Shown: piece by piece, positions 42,343 to 51,995 of the stretch | Layout of the letters: each line of letters begins with the position of its first letter | How positions within the stretch are numbered: the stretch's first letter is position 1 | From: Virgisporangium aliadipatigenens | GTDB taxonomy: Bacteria; Actinomycetota; Actinomycetes; Mycobacteriales; Micromonosporaceae | DNA: 64,000 nt | Assembly (NCBI RefSeq): GCF_016863615.1 | Contig: NZ_BOPF01000021.1 | Coordinates: forward strand, 124,001 to 188,000 | Direction: 5' to 3' | Made by a program: the position numbers and the translations under genes | Notes under the pieces: generated by a model | What the model saw: the letters and a program-made list of their open reading frames with translations, nothing else | Databases searched by the model: none | Told to the model about the DNA's origin: nothing

Positions 42343-42862
42343 CGAGCCGGTACCCGATCCCCCGCACGGTCTCGATACCGAGACCACCGTCCACGGCCTT
42401 CAACTTGCGGCGCAGCCGCTTCACGGCCGAATGCAGGATCGAGTTGTCACCGAGATAGGCACCGCCCCACACGGCGGCGAAGAGCTTCTCGTAGGTCCAC
42501 AGGCGCACCGGCTCGCTCCCCAGCCGGGCGACGAGCTCGCACTCCAGCCGGGTCAACGGCAGCGGCTCGCCGCGCCAGCGCACCAGGTGATCGGTGACGT
42601 CGATGGTGAGCTCGGGTGCCCGCTCGGCCGAGGTGACGACCCCCGGGATCACCTCCGCCTTGGCGGGCGCGGCGGACAGGAGTGACGTGTTGCCGCCGCT
42701 CAGCAGCGCGCGCAGGGCCGGCAGGTCGGGACACATGACGACGACCCCACGGCCGTCGAGCTGGCGGGCCAGGCGCTCGCGGACCATCGGGTCGGGCGAG
42801 ACGCAGACGACGATTGGCAGGCTCGTGTTGGTTGTGACCTCATCGACGCTGACGATCGTCAA
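42332..42862 (-). CDS. Winged-helix regulator with reduced receiver-like domain
   Basis: This 176-residue protein has an OmpR-class winged helix at the C terminus ('LPLTRLECELVARLGSEPVR', 'ILHSAVKRLRRKLKAVDGGL', 'IETVRGIGYRLVTP'). Its N-terminal part ('PIVVCVSPDPMVRERLARQL') resembles the beginning of a receiver but lacks a recognisable phosphoacceptor Asp and the usual length. It is therefore probably phosphorylation-independent. The only open start is TTG at 42862. A perfect palindrome GACGATCGTC (42851-42860) covers the first codons. It is divergent from the subtilase gene, which it may control. Confidence 0.8.
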   Translation of the reverse strand: MTIVSVDEVTTNTSLPIVVCVSPDPMVRERLARQLDGRGVVVMCPDLPALRALLSGGNTSLLSAAPAKAEVIPGVVTSAERAPELTIDVTDHLVRWRGEPLPLTRLECELVARLGSEPVRLWTYEKLFAAVWGGAYLGDNSILHSAVKRLRRKLKAVDGGLGIETVRGIGYRLVTP

Positions 42863-43185
42863 ACTTCACCACCCCACGTGACTCCGAGCTGTGAGTTTTG
42901 CGACAGCTACGGCGTTTTGACGATGACAAATGACAGCCAACCGCCCGCGAACAGGCCGGTCAACCCTTGACGTCCGTCTATGCCCGCGAGGGTGCCCGAC
43001 GGCTGACAGAAATCGGCCCGCAACCGGACCGACAACTGCTCGCCGCACGCCATTGATCCAAATCAACACCACAAAGAGCATGGCTCACAGGACTCCGCGT
43101 GACGCGTCCGACCACGCGCACGCGTCGTCCCGGGGTTTCCCCGCGGTCGGAAATCCCGGCCGGGGGAGAACTAGGGGAGGAAGCT
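42863..43185. other. Intergenic region between the winged-helix regulator and the subtilase
   Basis: No gene seen in 323 bp. Two TTGACG hexamers, near 42918 and 42968, could be -35 elements, the latter with a possible TATGCC ten-to-fifteen bases on. The sequence TTTGACGAT near 42918 is an inverted match to ATCGTCAAA at 42855-42863, spanning the start of the regulator gene, so self-regulation is possible. The subtilase ribosome site is GGGGAGG at 43174-43180. Confidence 0.5.
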
Positions 43186-46100
43186 ATGCAGCACTCACGG
43201 GGTGGGCCGTCCGGCTCACCTGGTGTCCGGGGGCCGTCGCCGCTGCGACGGGCGTTCACCGCGGGCGCCGCGCTCATGATGGGCGTACTGACGGCCGCCA
43301 CCGTCGCCACGCCCGCCAACGCGGCACCCAGCGGCGCTGACAAGATCGAGAAGGACGTCACCGACGCGCTCGCCAAGTCCGGCAGCGCGAAGGTCTTCGT
43401 CTACCTCAACGCCAAGGCCGACCTCAGCGCTGCCGCCAAGCAGCCGGGCAAGGCCGCCCAGGGCCAGTACGTCATGGACCAGCTCGCGTCCACGGCCTCC
43501 GAGAGCCAGCGCGCTCTCGCCGAGTCCCTCAAGGCGAACGGCACCAGCTTCAAGCAGTTCTGGATCTCGAACGTCATGGTCGTCGAGGCGAACAAGGCGC
43601 TGGTCGACAGCATCGCCGCCCGTTCCGACGTGAAGAGCGTCGAACTGGTCGGCACCCAGTACATCGTCCAGCCCACCGCCAAGACCGACGGCGATGTCGC
43701 ACCGCTCGCCACCGAGTGGGGCCTCCAGAACATCCAGGCCCCCCGGGTCTGGAACGAACTGGGTGTGCGCGGCGAGGGTGTCGTCGTCGGCTCGGTCGAC
43801 TCCGGCGTCCAGTGGGACCACCCCGCCCTGGTCAACAAGTACCGGGGCAAGCTGGCCGACGGCACGGTCAACCACAACTACAACTGGGGCGACACGGTCA
43901 ACCGCTGCGGCAACCCGTCGGTGGCCCCGTGCGACTTCAACGACCACGGCACCCACACCATGGGCACCATGGTCGGCGACGACGGCGCGGGCAACCAGAT
44001 CGGCGTGGCGCCCGGCGCCAAGTGGATCGCGGCCATGGGCTGTGAGTCGTTCACCGCGCTCGGCGACTGCTCGGAGGAGGCCCTCCTGGGCGCCGGCGAG
44101 TGGCTGCTGGCGCCGAAGGACCTCAACGGCCAGAACCCCCGTCCCGACCTGCGCCCCGACCTGGTGAACAACTCGTGGGGCGGCGGCGGGAACAACCCCT
44201 GGTACAACGAGACCATCGCCGCCTGGAAGGCCGCGGGCATCGTCCCGATCTTCTCGGCCGGCAACGCCGGTCCGTCCTGTGGCACGGTGGGTTCCCCGGG
44301 TCAGCAGCCCGGCGTCTACGCGGTCGGTGCGTACGACGTCAACAACAACATCGCCAGCTTCTCCAGCCGCGGCCCGGCCGCGAACGGCGAGGTCAAGCCG
44401 AACATCTCGGCGCCGGGCGCGAACGTGCGCTCCAGCGTCGTCGGCAACACCTATGCCAACTTCAGCGGCACCTCGATGGCGGCACCGCACATCTCCGGCG
44501 TCATCGCGCTGCTGATCTCGGCGGCACCGGCACTGCGCGGCAACGAGTCGGCGATCCGCCAGTTGATCGACGACACCGCCACCGACACACCGAACAGCCA
44601 GTGCGGCGGCACCGACGACTTCAACAACGTCTTCGGTGAGGGCCGGGTCAACGCGTACGAGGCGGTTCTCGCTTCGCCACGCGGCCCGACCGGCAAGGTG
44701 CAGGGCACCGTGACGAACTCGGCCACCGGTGCGCCCGTCGCGGGTGCCACGGTCACGTCGGGTGCGGTCAGCGCCACCACCACGGCGGCGGGCACCTACT
44801 CGCTGACCCTGCCGTCCGGCGAGAACACCGTGACGGTGTCGGCGTTCGGCTACGCGACGAAGACGGCGACGGTGGACCTCCCGCAGGGCGGCACCGTGAC
44901 CCTCAACTTCGCGCTCGAGCCGCAGGCCCAGGCCACGCTCAGCGGCACGGTGAAGGACGGTTCCGGCCACGGCTGGCCGCTCTACGCGAAGATCGAGATC
45001 TCCGGTCGGCCCGGTGGCCCGCTGTACACCAACCCGTTCACGGGCGCGTACTCGGTCAGCCTGCCGGCCAACACCACGTACACGCTGACGGTCACGCCGA
45101 TCTACCCCGGTTACCAGACCAAGACGGAGACCGTGGTTCTCGGCGGCGCCAACGCCACCCGGGACATCTCGGTGCCGGTCTCCACGGACTGCACGGCCAA
45201 GGGCTACCAGCTCCAGCTGCCGTCGCTGGCCACGGAGACGTTCGACGCCACGACGGCTCCGGCCGGGTGGACCGTGGTCAACCGGGGTGTGCTCGGGTGG
45301 CAGTTCAACGACCCGAAGGCGACCGGCAACCTCACCGGCGGCAGCGGCAACTTCGCCGACGCCGACAGTGACGCGGCCGGCAGCGGCACCACGTTCGACT
45401 CGGACCTGATCTCGCCGGTGTACGACCTCAGCTCGGCGGCGGCGCCGCTCCTGCGGTTCAACAGCGACTTCCGGGACCTCGGTGAAGAGGACTTCGCGGA
45501 CATCTCGCTGAGCACCGACAGCGGCGCGACGTGGACCCGGGTCTACCACGAGACGGCCTCCAAGCGCGGTCCCCGCGTCGAGGAGGTGCCGCTCACCGCG
45601 GCCGCCAACAAGAGCGGCGTGCAGCTGAAGTTCAGCTACGGCGGCACGTACGACTGGTGGTGGCAGGTCGACAACGTGTCGATCGTCCAGAAGTTCTGCA
45701 CCCCGGTCGCCGGTGGCATCGTCGCCGGCTTCACGAAGGACTTCAACACCGGCGCGGCGCTCAACGGCGTGACGGTCACCAGCGTCGACAAGCCGGCCGA
45801 CAAGACCGTTTCGATCGCGACGCCGGACGACCCGAACATCGGTGACGGCTTCTACTGGATGTTCTCGAGCCTGACCGGGGACCACCCGTTCACGGCGTCG
45901 AAGAGCCCGTACGCCAGCGAGACGAAGACGGTCGGCGTGGGCGCGGACACGACCACCCAGGCCGACTTCAGCCTCAAGTCGGCGAAGCTGACCGTGGCCC
46001 CGACGTCGATCGAGGCCTACGTGACGCTGGGCGGAAGCCGCAAGACCAACGTCACCGTGACCAACTCCGGTACCGCACCGGCCGAGGTCGAGGTCGTCGA

Positions 46101-47640
46101 GCGGGGCGGCACGTTCACCGCGCTCGGCAAGCCGGGTGTGGCGCGCCACGACGTGGCCATCTCCGGTGACGACGCCAAGAACGCCGCCAAGCAGGCGACC
46201 CCGGCCAACTCCAAGGCCCGGGCCGGTGTGACGGCGTTCGACCCGACGTCGGTCGACGCGACGTGGTCCAACATCGCCAATGTGCCGACGACCCTGTTCG
46301 ACAACGCCGTGGTGAACCTCGACGGCAAGCTCTACTCGGTCGGCGGCAGCGGTGTCCCGAGCGGCAGCGAGAAGCAGCTGTTCATCTACGACATCGCCAG
46401 CAACACCTGGACCGCCGGCCCGGCGGCTCCGACGAGTCACGCCAAGGGCGCCGCGGTGGCGTTCGACGGCAAGATCTACGCCATCGGCGGCTGGACGACC
46501 AGCGGGGCACCCAACCCCGCCGTGGACGTCTACGACCCGGCGACCAACGCCTGGACGACGCTGGCGGCGCAGAACCCGGCTCCGCGTTCGGCGGCCGGTG
46601 TGGGCGTCGTGGACGGCAAGCTCTACCTGGTGGGTGGCTGCACCGACGGCAACTGCACCGCGTCGAGCAACGTCGTGGTCTTCGACCCGGCGGCCGGCAC
46701 GTTCAGCCAGGTGGCGCCGTACCCGTCGGCGATCTCCTGGATCTCCTGCGGCGGCATCGGCAGCTCGGTCTACTGCGCCGGTGGCTTCGACGGCCAGAAC
46801 TCGCCGAAGAAGGGCTACGCCTACAGCCCGGCGGCGAACGCCTGGACGCCGATCGCGGACCTGCCGACCGACCAGTGGGCGGCCGCTGACGCCGTCTCCG
46901 GCGGGAAGTTGATCCTCTCGGCGGGCATCGCCGACGACGCCACTGTCGTCACCAACCGGACCCAGGCCTACGACCCCGCGTCGGACAGCTGGGCCCAGCT
47001 CCCGAACGCCAACCAGACGCGCTACCGCGCCGGCGGTGCGTGTGCGTTCTACAAGGTCGGTGGCCGGGACGGCGGCAACCAGCCGACCGCCCAGGCCGAG
47101 TTCCTGAGCGAGGTCGGCGACTGCTCGGCGGCTGACGGCGACGTGCCGTGGCTGTCCGAGCGTCCGGCGACGTTCACGCTGGCCCCGGGCGCGAGCCAGG
47201 TGGTCCAGGTGACGCTGACGGCGACGCCGGAGGCGGGCATCGACCAGCCGGGTGACTACACCGCGCAGCTCGGTTTCCGCGCCCAGCAGACGGGTGCGGC
47301 GCCGACGGTGGACGTCAAGCTGCACGTCCTGCCCCCGGACAACTACGGGAAGGTCACCGGCAAGGTGACCGGCCTGCAGTGCTCGGGTTCGACGGTGCCG
47401 CTGCCGGCACAGCTGCAGTTCACCCTGGTCAACGACTCGGGTACCGGCTACTCCGTCAAGGCCAAGGCCGACGGCACGTACCAGTTGTGGCTGCCGCGTG
47501 GCCGCTACGACCTGATCGTGTCGAAGGACGGCTGGGTCGCCCAGGTCAAGCGCGTCAAGGTGGAGCCCGGCATCGTGCTCACCCAGGACTTCGCGCTGAA
47601 GCCGTTCGGTGGCTGCAACACCCGGGCCGGCGGGGTCTGA
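43186..47640 (+). CDS. Large secreted subtilisin-family (S8) protease with Kelch-like and carbohydrate/adhesion-type domains
   Basis: This 1484-residue protein has a signal peptide to about residue 47 (TPANAA) and an I9-like propeptide (about 58-165). The S8 domain carries the triad Asp205 ('VGSVDSGVQWDHP'), His254 ('NDHGTHTMG') and Ser430 ('FSGTSMAAPHISG'). Two carboxypeptidase-regulatory-like repeats follow (around 505-675), then a choice-of-anchor/MAM-like beta region with paired cysteines, another such repeat, six or so Kelch-type blades (about 1020-1330; 'GKLYSVGGSG', 'GKIYAIGGW', 'GKLYLVGGC'), and beta domains to the end. ATG at 43186 follows GGGGAGG. It is secreted, probably degrades extracellular protein, and may bind it by the propeller; its target is unknown. 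Confidence 0.93.
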   Translation: MQHSRGGPSGSPGVRGPSPLRRAFTAGAALMMGVLTAATVATPANAAPSGADKIEKDVTDALAKSGSAKVFVYLNAKADLSAAAKQPGKAAQGQYVMDQLASTASESQRALAESLKANGTSFKQFWISNVMVVEANKALVDSIAARSDVKSVELVGTQYIVQPTAKTDGDVAPLATEWGLQNIQAPRVWNELGVRGEGVVVGSVDSGVQWDHPALVNKYRGKLADGTVNHNYNWGDTVNRCGNPSVAPCDFNDHGTHTMGTMVGDDGAGNQIGVAPGAKWIAAMGCESFTALGDCSEEALLGAGEWLLAPKDLNGQNPRPDLRPDLVNNSWGGGGNNPWYNETIAAWKAAGIVPIFSAGNAGPSCGTVGSPGQQPGVYAVGAYDVNNNIASFSSRGPAANGEVKPNISAPGANVRSSVVGNTYANFSGTSMAAPHISGVIALLISAAPALRGNESAIRQLIDDTATDTPNSQCGGTDDFNNVFGEGRVNAYEAVLASPRGPTGKVQGTVTNSATGAPVAGATVTSGAVSATTTAAGTYSLTLPSGENTVTVSAFGYATKTATVDLPQGGTVTLNFALEPQAQATLSGTVKDGSGHGWPLYAKIEISGRPGGPLYTNPFTGAYSVSLPANTTYTLTVTPIYPGYQTKTETVVLGGANATRDISVPVSTDCTAKGYQLQLPSLATETFDATTAPAGWTVVNRGVLGWQFNDPKATGNLTGGSGNFADADSDAAGSGTTFDSDLISPVYDLSSAAAPLLRFNSDFRDLGEEDFADISLSTDSGATWTRVYHETASKRGPRVEEVPLTAAANKSGVQLKFSYGGTYDWWWQVDNVSIVQKFCTPVAGGIVAGFTKDFNTGAALNGVTVTSVDKPADKTVSIATPDDPNIGDGFYWMFSSLTGDHPFTASKSPYASETKTVGVGADTTTQADFSLKSAKLTVAPTSIEAYVTLGGSRKTNVTVTNSGTAPAEVEVVERGGTFTALGKPGVARHDVAISGDDAKNAAKQATPANSKARAGVTAFDPTSVDATWSNIANVPTTLFDNAVVNLDGKLYSVGGSGVPSGSEKQLFIYDIASNTWTAGPAAPTSHAKGAAVAFDGKIYAIGGWTTSGAPNPAVDVYDPATNAWTTLAAQNPAPRSAAGVGVVDGKLYLVGGCTDGNCTASSNVVVFDPAAGTFSQVAPYPSAISWISCGGIGSSVYCAGGFDGQNSPKKGYAYSPAANAWTPIADLPTDQWAAADAVSGGKLILSAGIADDATVVTNRTQAYDPASDSWAQLPNANQTRYRAGGACAFYKVGGRDGGNQPTAQAEFLSEVGDCSAADGDVPWLSERPATFTLAPGASQVVQVTLTATPEAGIDQPGDYTAQLGFRAQQTGAAPTVDVKLHVLPPDNYGKVTGKVTGLQCSGSTVPLPAQLQFTLVNDSGTGYSVKAKADGTYQLWLPRGRYDLIVSKDGWVAQVKRVKVEPGIVLTQDFALKPFGGCNTRAGGV

Positions 47641-47656
47641 TCAACCGGTAGGTGAG

Positions 47657-47684
47657 CGCCCGGCCCCGGAAACGGGGCCGGGCG
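47657..47684 (+). terminator. Rho-independent-type terminator of the subtilase gene
   Basis: A perfect 12-bp stem, CGCCCGGCCCCG / CGGGGCCGGGCG, is closed by a GAAA tetraloop and followed by TTTCGCTTTCC. It lies 16 bp after the stop codon. It is one of the clearest terminators in the window. Confidence 0.9.
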
Positions 47685-47718
47685 TTTCGCTTTCCGCTCC
47701 CCGGTTAAACCCAGGGCC

Positions 47719-48630
47719 ATGGATGACGCCCTCGTCGTGGGAGGCGGGCCGGCCGGCATGTCGGCGGCCCTCTACCTGGCCCGCTACAACCGCAGCGTGG
47801 TGCTGTTCGACACGGCGCGGGGGCGCTCGTCGCACCACCAGACCAACCACAACTACCTCGGCTTCCCGGAGGGCGTGCCGATCCAGCGCCTGCGCGAGTT
47901 GGGCCGCGCCCAGCTGTCGCACTATCCGCACGTGCGGCTCCTCCAGGTGCCGGTGGAGCGCCTGACGGGCGACGCGGAGCGGGGCTTCGCGGCCGTCACG
48001 CCGCAGGGCACGTACCGGGGCCGGACCGTCGTGCTGGCGACCGGGGTCGTCGACCACTACCCGCGCTTCGAGGGCTGGGAACCGTGCGTCGGCATCAGCC
48101 TGTTCTGGTGCATCACCTGCGACGGCTGGGAGAACCGCGGCCGCACCGTCCTGGTGGTGGGGCACACCGACGCGGCGGCGGGCGAGGCGCTGCAGCTGCA
48201 GTCGCTGACCGGCCGCATCACGCTGCTGACGAACCACGAGAAGCCGGAGATCGGCACCACGAGCCGGCGCCGCCTGGCGGGTGCGGGGATCCCGGTCGTG
48301 GAGGACCTGATCGCGAGCGTCTCCTGCGCCGACGGCGGCCTGATCCAGATCGTGCACACCACGGGCGGGGTGGACCTGCCGTGCGAGTCGGTCTTCAGCA
48401 TCCAGGGCGCGACGCCGCAGTCCGACCTGGCCGCGCAGCTCGGGGTGGAGCTGGAGCCGACGGGCTGGATCGCGGTGGACACCGAGCAGAAGACCTCGCT
48501 GCCGGGTGTCTTCGCGGCGGGCGACGTGACGGCGCTGCACTCGCACCAGGTGACGACGGCGGTGCACGAGGGCGCGCAGGCGGCGTCGGCCGCCAACCAC
48601 TTCCTCTACCCCGAGGAACTCAAAGGCTAG
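47719..48630 (+). CDS. NAD(P)/FAD-dependent oxidoreductase, thioredoxin-reductase-like
   Basis: This 303-residue protein has the dinucleotide motif 'ALVVGGGPAGMSAALYLARY', 'VVLATGVVD', redox-type CxxC in 'FWCITCDGWENRGRTVLVVG' (CITC, as TrxR CATC) and 'GVFAAGDVTA' near the end. The fold matches the TrxR/AhpF group. The partner thioredoxin is not in the window, so it may belong to the ferredoxin- or other-substrate subclass. Its end overlaps the following minus-strand gene by 11 bp. Confidence 0.88.
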   Translation: MDDALVVGGGPAGMSAALYLARYNRSVVLFDTARGRSSHHQTNHNYLGFPEGVPIQRLRELGRAQLSHYPHVRLLQVPVERLTGDAERGFAAVTPQGTYRGRTVVLATGVVDHYPRFEGWEPCVGISLFWCITCDGWENRGRTVLVVGHTDAAAGEALQLQSLTGRITLLTNHEKPEIGTTSRRRLAGAGIPVVEDLIASVSCADGGLIQIVHTTGGVDLPCESVFSIQGATPQSDLAAQLGVELEPTGWIAVDTEQKTSLPGVFAAGDVTALHSHQVTTAVHEGAQAASAANHFLYPEELKG

Positions 48631-51600
48631 CGATCTCCAGGGCCTCGTCGACGATCTCGTCGAGGTCGGTGGAGCGGCCGGTGGCCAGGGCGAGCGACAG
48701 CCCGTCCCCGCCGAGCCCGACGGCGAGCCGGTCCAGAAGATCGTCGCGAGTCGTCCCGGCGACCTCGTCGGGCGCGGGCAGGTTGTAGCGGGCGCGCAGC
48801 GCCTCGGCCGCCCCGAGCAGGCGCCCGGCCGCCGCGGGATGGCTGGTCGCGAGCAGTGCGGCCAGCGTGTCCAGGGAGACGGCGAGGTCGTCCCGGTCGC
48901 CCGCGTCGCGCCGCATCCGCGCCCCGGTGGCCACGTGCGTCAGAGCCTCGGTGGAACGCCCGGAGCCCAGCGCCACCAGCCCGAGTTGGTGGTGTGCCAT
49001 GGCCTCGCCCGGCACCTCACGCAGCGATCGGGCCAGGTCGAGGGCCTCGCGCAGCGCCTCGGCGGCCGCCCGGGTGTCCCCGCGCAGCAGCCGGATCTCG
49101 CCGAGGCACAGCAGCCCGAGCATGACCCCGCGGGTGTTGCCGGCGGCGCGGTCGAGTTCGAGCGACCGGTCGGCGTGCCCGCTGGCCGTGTCGACGTCGG
49201 CGCTGCGCAGCGCCAGTTTGGTGAGGTTGCCGTGCGCGGTCGCCATCCCGAACGGCTCCGCCAGCCCGGTCCACCGGTCGAGGCTGTCGGCGAAGTGGTT
49301 GTGCGCGCCGGTGAGGTCGCCGGTGCCGAGCGCGGCCGCCCCGAGCGCATCCGAGGCGTGGGCCACCGTGCGCGCGTCGCCCTCGGACATGGCCAGCTCC
49401 CGGCTGCGCCGGGCGTACCGTTCGGCGGTCTCGTGGTCGTTGACCGCACCGGCCAGAACGGCGGCCGCGTGCAGCACCTGCGCCCGCTGCGCCCCGCGCA
49501 GGTGGCTGACGGACAGGAGCCGTTCGAGCTTGCGGCGGCCGTCGTCGAGGTACGTGCCGCCCCGCCAGAACCGCCACAGCCCGAGCGCGAGGGCGGCGGC
49601 CCGTTCGGGATCACCGGTGTCGAGCAGGTACTCGAACGCCGCGCCGAGGTTGGCGTACTCCCGGTCGAGTCGGGCGATCCACTCGGACTGCGCGGGCCCG
49701 GCCAGTTCGCGCCCGGCCTCCTCGGCGAGGGCGGTGAAGTGCTCGGCGTGCCGGGAGCGCGCGTCGACGGGCAGCTTCTCGAGAGCGAACGCCTTCAGCG
49801 GCTCCAGCAGCACGTAACGCACCTCGTCGTGCGGGTCGGGTTCGGCGCGCACGAGGTTGCGGTCGACCACGGCGCCGAGCCGCTTCGGCAGGTCCTCGAC
49901 GGCCGGGCAGACCGCCGCGACGGCCGCCCGGGTGGCGCCGCCACGGAAGACGCCGAGGCGCAGGAAGAGTTCGCGCTCCTCCGGCGCGAGCCGGTCGAAC
50001 GCCCACTCGATCACGCGGCGCAGCGTGAGCTGACGGCCGGTGGCGCCGCGCCGCCCGCGCCCGCCCTCGGGGCCGGCGAGCCGTTCGGAGACCTTGTTGA
50101 GCAGCTCCGTCGGCGACAGGTCGTCCAGGTGGGCGGCGACCAGTTCGATGGCGAGCGGGAGCCCGTCGATGCGGCGGCACATCTCCATGACGGTGCCGAG
50201 GTTGGCGCCGGTGAGCATGAAGTCGGAGGCGACCACGCGGGCGCGCGCCGCGAAGAGTCCGAGCGCCGGCGAACCGGCGAGCGCCACGGAGACCCCGGCC
50301 GGTCCCGGGGGCAGGGTGCCCCGGTCGGGCAGGCCCAGCGGCGGCACCCGGTAGACCTGTTCCGCCTCGATGCCCAGCCGGTCGGGCGTGGTGCACAGCA
50401 CGGAGACGCCGGGTGCCTGGGCGAGCAGGTCGGAGATGACCCGCGCGGCGCCGGGTGCCTGTTCGACGTTGTCGAGAACGAGCAGCAGCGCGTGGTCGGC
50501 CGGTTCGTCGACGGCGTGCGCGAGGGTGGCGAGGATGTCGTCGTCCGTTCGGGCGGCGGCCAGCGGCACGAAGGCCACCCCGTCGGCGAACGCGTCGGTG
50601 ACGGCCGCCGCGACGGCGAGCGCGAGGCGGGTCTTGCCGACGCCGGCCGGCCCGACGAGGGTCACCAGCCGGTGCGCGCCGACGAGCCGGGTGACCTGCG
50701 CGGTCTCGTTCTGGCGGCCGACCAGCTCGGTCAGCGGGACGGGCAGCGGCCGGCGGGCGGGCGCGCTCTTGGCGAGGAACGCCGGCGCCACGGTCCAGCC
50801 GCCCTCGGGTTCGCGCACCAGGCCGCCGCCGGCCATGAGCCGGTCGACCTCCCGTTCGACCCGGGCGGGGAGGCCGCCGGTGCGCGCCGCGAGCCACTCG
50901 ACCAGCACCCGGCTCGGTTCGCTCTGCAGCGTGGTGCGCAGCCAGATCCGGATGGCCGCGGCGGACCAGGGCAGCAGTTCGACGGTGTCCAGAACGGGCA
51001 GGTCGGGCACGCCGCGGCTGCCGTGGTGCACCGCGCCGAGCGCACCCGGGACGGCCCGGGCCAGCGCGTTGAGCCGGTCGTCGGGCGTTCCGTCGATGAC
51101 GACCAGAACCGGTCGGCTGCCGGCCGGCACGGGATACTTGGCCGACTCGGGCGACTCGATGACGTCGTACCCGCGCAGCCGCCCGGCCCGGGCCACCTCG
51201 GCCATGAACCGGCTGTGGCCGGCGCCCCGTTCGCCGGTGACGGCGAGGGTGCCGCGTTGGCCGCCCGCGAGCCGGGTGAGGAAGTCGCGGGCGGCGGTCA
51301 TGGGCACGTCCCGTTCGAGGAGACGTGCGGAGGCGGGGCGGGGAACGGCCTCGCTCCCGGCCGAGTCGTCCGTGACGGCCCCGCCGCGGTTGTGGTGCCG
51401 GGCGGCGGCGACCCGGCGCAGGGCCACCTCGACGAGGCCCGCCGGTTCCTCGGCGTCCTCGGGGAAGACGGCCGCGCCGAGCGACACCGATATCGACAGC
51501 GGCGGCTCGCCGGGGAACTCCACGAGCTTCACGGCCTCGGTGAGCCGGTGCGCGACCCGGGCCGCCTCCGCCTTGCCGGTCTCCGGCAGGAGCAGCGCGA

Positions 51601-51874
51601 ACTCGTCGGGGCCGGTGCGGAAGACGACGTCGTAGCCGCGGCTGAGCCCGTTGATGCGTTCGGTGAGGTGGCGCAGCACCTGGTCGCCGCGTTCGGTGCC
51701 GTAGGCGTCGTTGACGCTGCGGAAGTAGTCCACGTCGAACATCAGCAGCGCACAGCCGGTGTGCGAGCGACCCGACCGGGCGAGTTCCTCGGCGAGGCGG
51801 GGCGTCAGCAGGCCGCGCGCGTACGCTCCGGTCAGCTCGTCGGTGAACGACTCCACTCGGTCATCATCTGACAC
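48620..51874 (-). CDS. Multi-domain regulator: degenerate GGDEF, degenerate AAA, STAND NTPase, TPR
   Basis: This protein has about 1084 residues if read from GTG 51874; ATG 51997 and 52060 are in frame but precede low-complexity sequence. Residues 1-165 form a GGDEF-like domain ('LLMFDVDYFRSVNDAYGTER'), whose signature is RTGPDEF (88-92) with Pro for the second Gly. Next is an AAA-like segment with a Walker A lacking its Lys ('TGERGAGHSRF'), then a winged-helix-type linker. A full STAND NTPase follows ('LVTLVGPAGVGKTRLALAVA', Walker B 'LLLVLDNVEQ'), and a helical C terminus with TPR-like repeats. It resembles AfsR/BTAD-free SARP-like STAND regulators. I infer a signal-gated switch; ligand and output are unknown. 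Confidence 0.8.
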   Translation of the reverse strand: MSDDDRVESFTDELTGAYARGLLTPRLAEELARSGRSHTGCALLMFDVDYFRSVNDAYGTERGDQVLRHLTERINGLSRGYDVVFRTGPDEFALLLPETGKAEAARVAHRLTEAVKLVEFPGEPPLSISVSLGAAVFPEDAEEPAGLVEVALRRVAAARHHNRGGAVTDDSAGSEAVPRPASARLLERDVPMTAARDFLTRLAGGQRGTLAVTGERGAGHSRFMAEVARAGRLRGYDVIESPESAKYPVPAGSRPVLVVIDGTPDDRLNALARAVPGALGAVHHGSRGVPDLPVLDTVELLPWSAAAIRIWLRTTLQSEPSRVLVEWLAARTGGLPARVEREVDRLMAGGGLVREPEGGWTVAPAFLAKSAPARRPLPVPLTELVGRQNETAQVTRLVGAHRLVTLVGPAGVGKTRLALAVAAAVTDAFADGVAFVPLAAARTDDDILATLAHAVDEPADHALLLVLDNVEQAPGAARVISDLLAQAPGVSVLCTTPDRLGIEAEQVYRVPPLGLPDRGTLPPGPAGVSVALAGSPALGLFAARARVVASDFMLTGANLGTVMEMCRRIDGLPLAIELVAAHLDDLSPTELLNKVSERLAGPEGGRGRRGATGRQLTLRRVIEWAFDRLAPEERELFLRLGVFRGGATRAAVAAVCPAVEDLPKRLGAVVDRNLVRAEPDPHDEVRYVLLEPLKAFALEKLPVDARSRHAEHFTALAEEAGRELAGPAQSEWIARLDREYANLGAAFEYLLDTGDPERAAALALGLWRFWRGGTYLDDGRRKLERLLSVSHLRGAQRAQVLHAAAVLAGAVNDHETAERYARRSRELAMSEGDARTVAHASDALGAAALGTGDLTGAHNHFADSLDRWTGLAEPFGMATAHGNLTKLALRSADVDTASGHADRSLELDRAAGNTRGVMLGLLCLGEIRLLRGDTRAAAEALREALDLARSLREVPGEAMAHHQLGLVALGSGRSTEALTHVATGARMRRDAGDRDDLAVSLDTLAALLATSHPAAAGRLLGAAEALRARYNLPAPDEVAGTTRDDLLDRLAVGLGGDGLSLALATGRSTDLDEIVDEALEIASL

Positions 51875-51995
51875 CTGTCGGTCACACGTGCCGCTCTCTC
51901 CGCCTTTCGGCCGAAGTTCGCCCCGACTTCCTACAACGGTCGGGTTCGGTGCCGTTACAGCCGGTGGCGGAACGGTTCGACGAAGGGAGGCGGTC

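Noticed and set aside
43216-47325. A 1369-codon open frame on the minus strand opposite the subtilase
   Set aside because: Very high GC leaves antisense frames open. The translation is Arg/Gly/Val-rich without domains, while the plus strand encodes a clear multi-domain protein.
48839-51871. A 1010-codon plus-strand frame opposite the GGDEF/STAND gene
   Set aside because: No domain or sensible composition; the minus strand carries recognisable motifs throughout.
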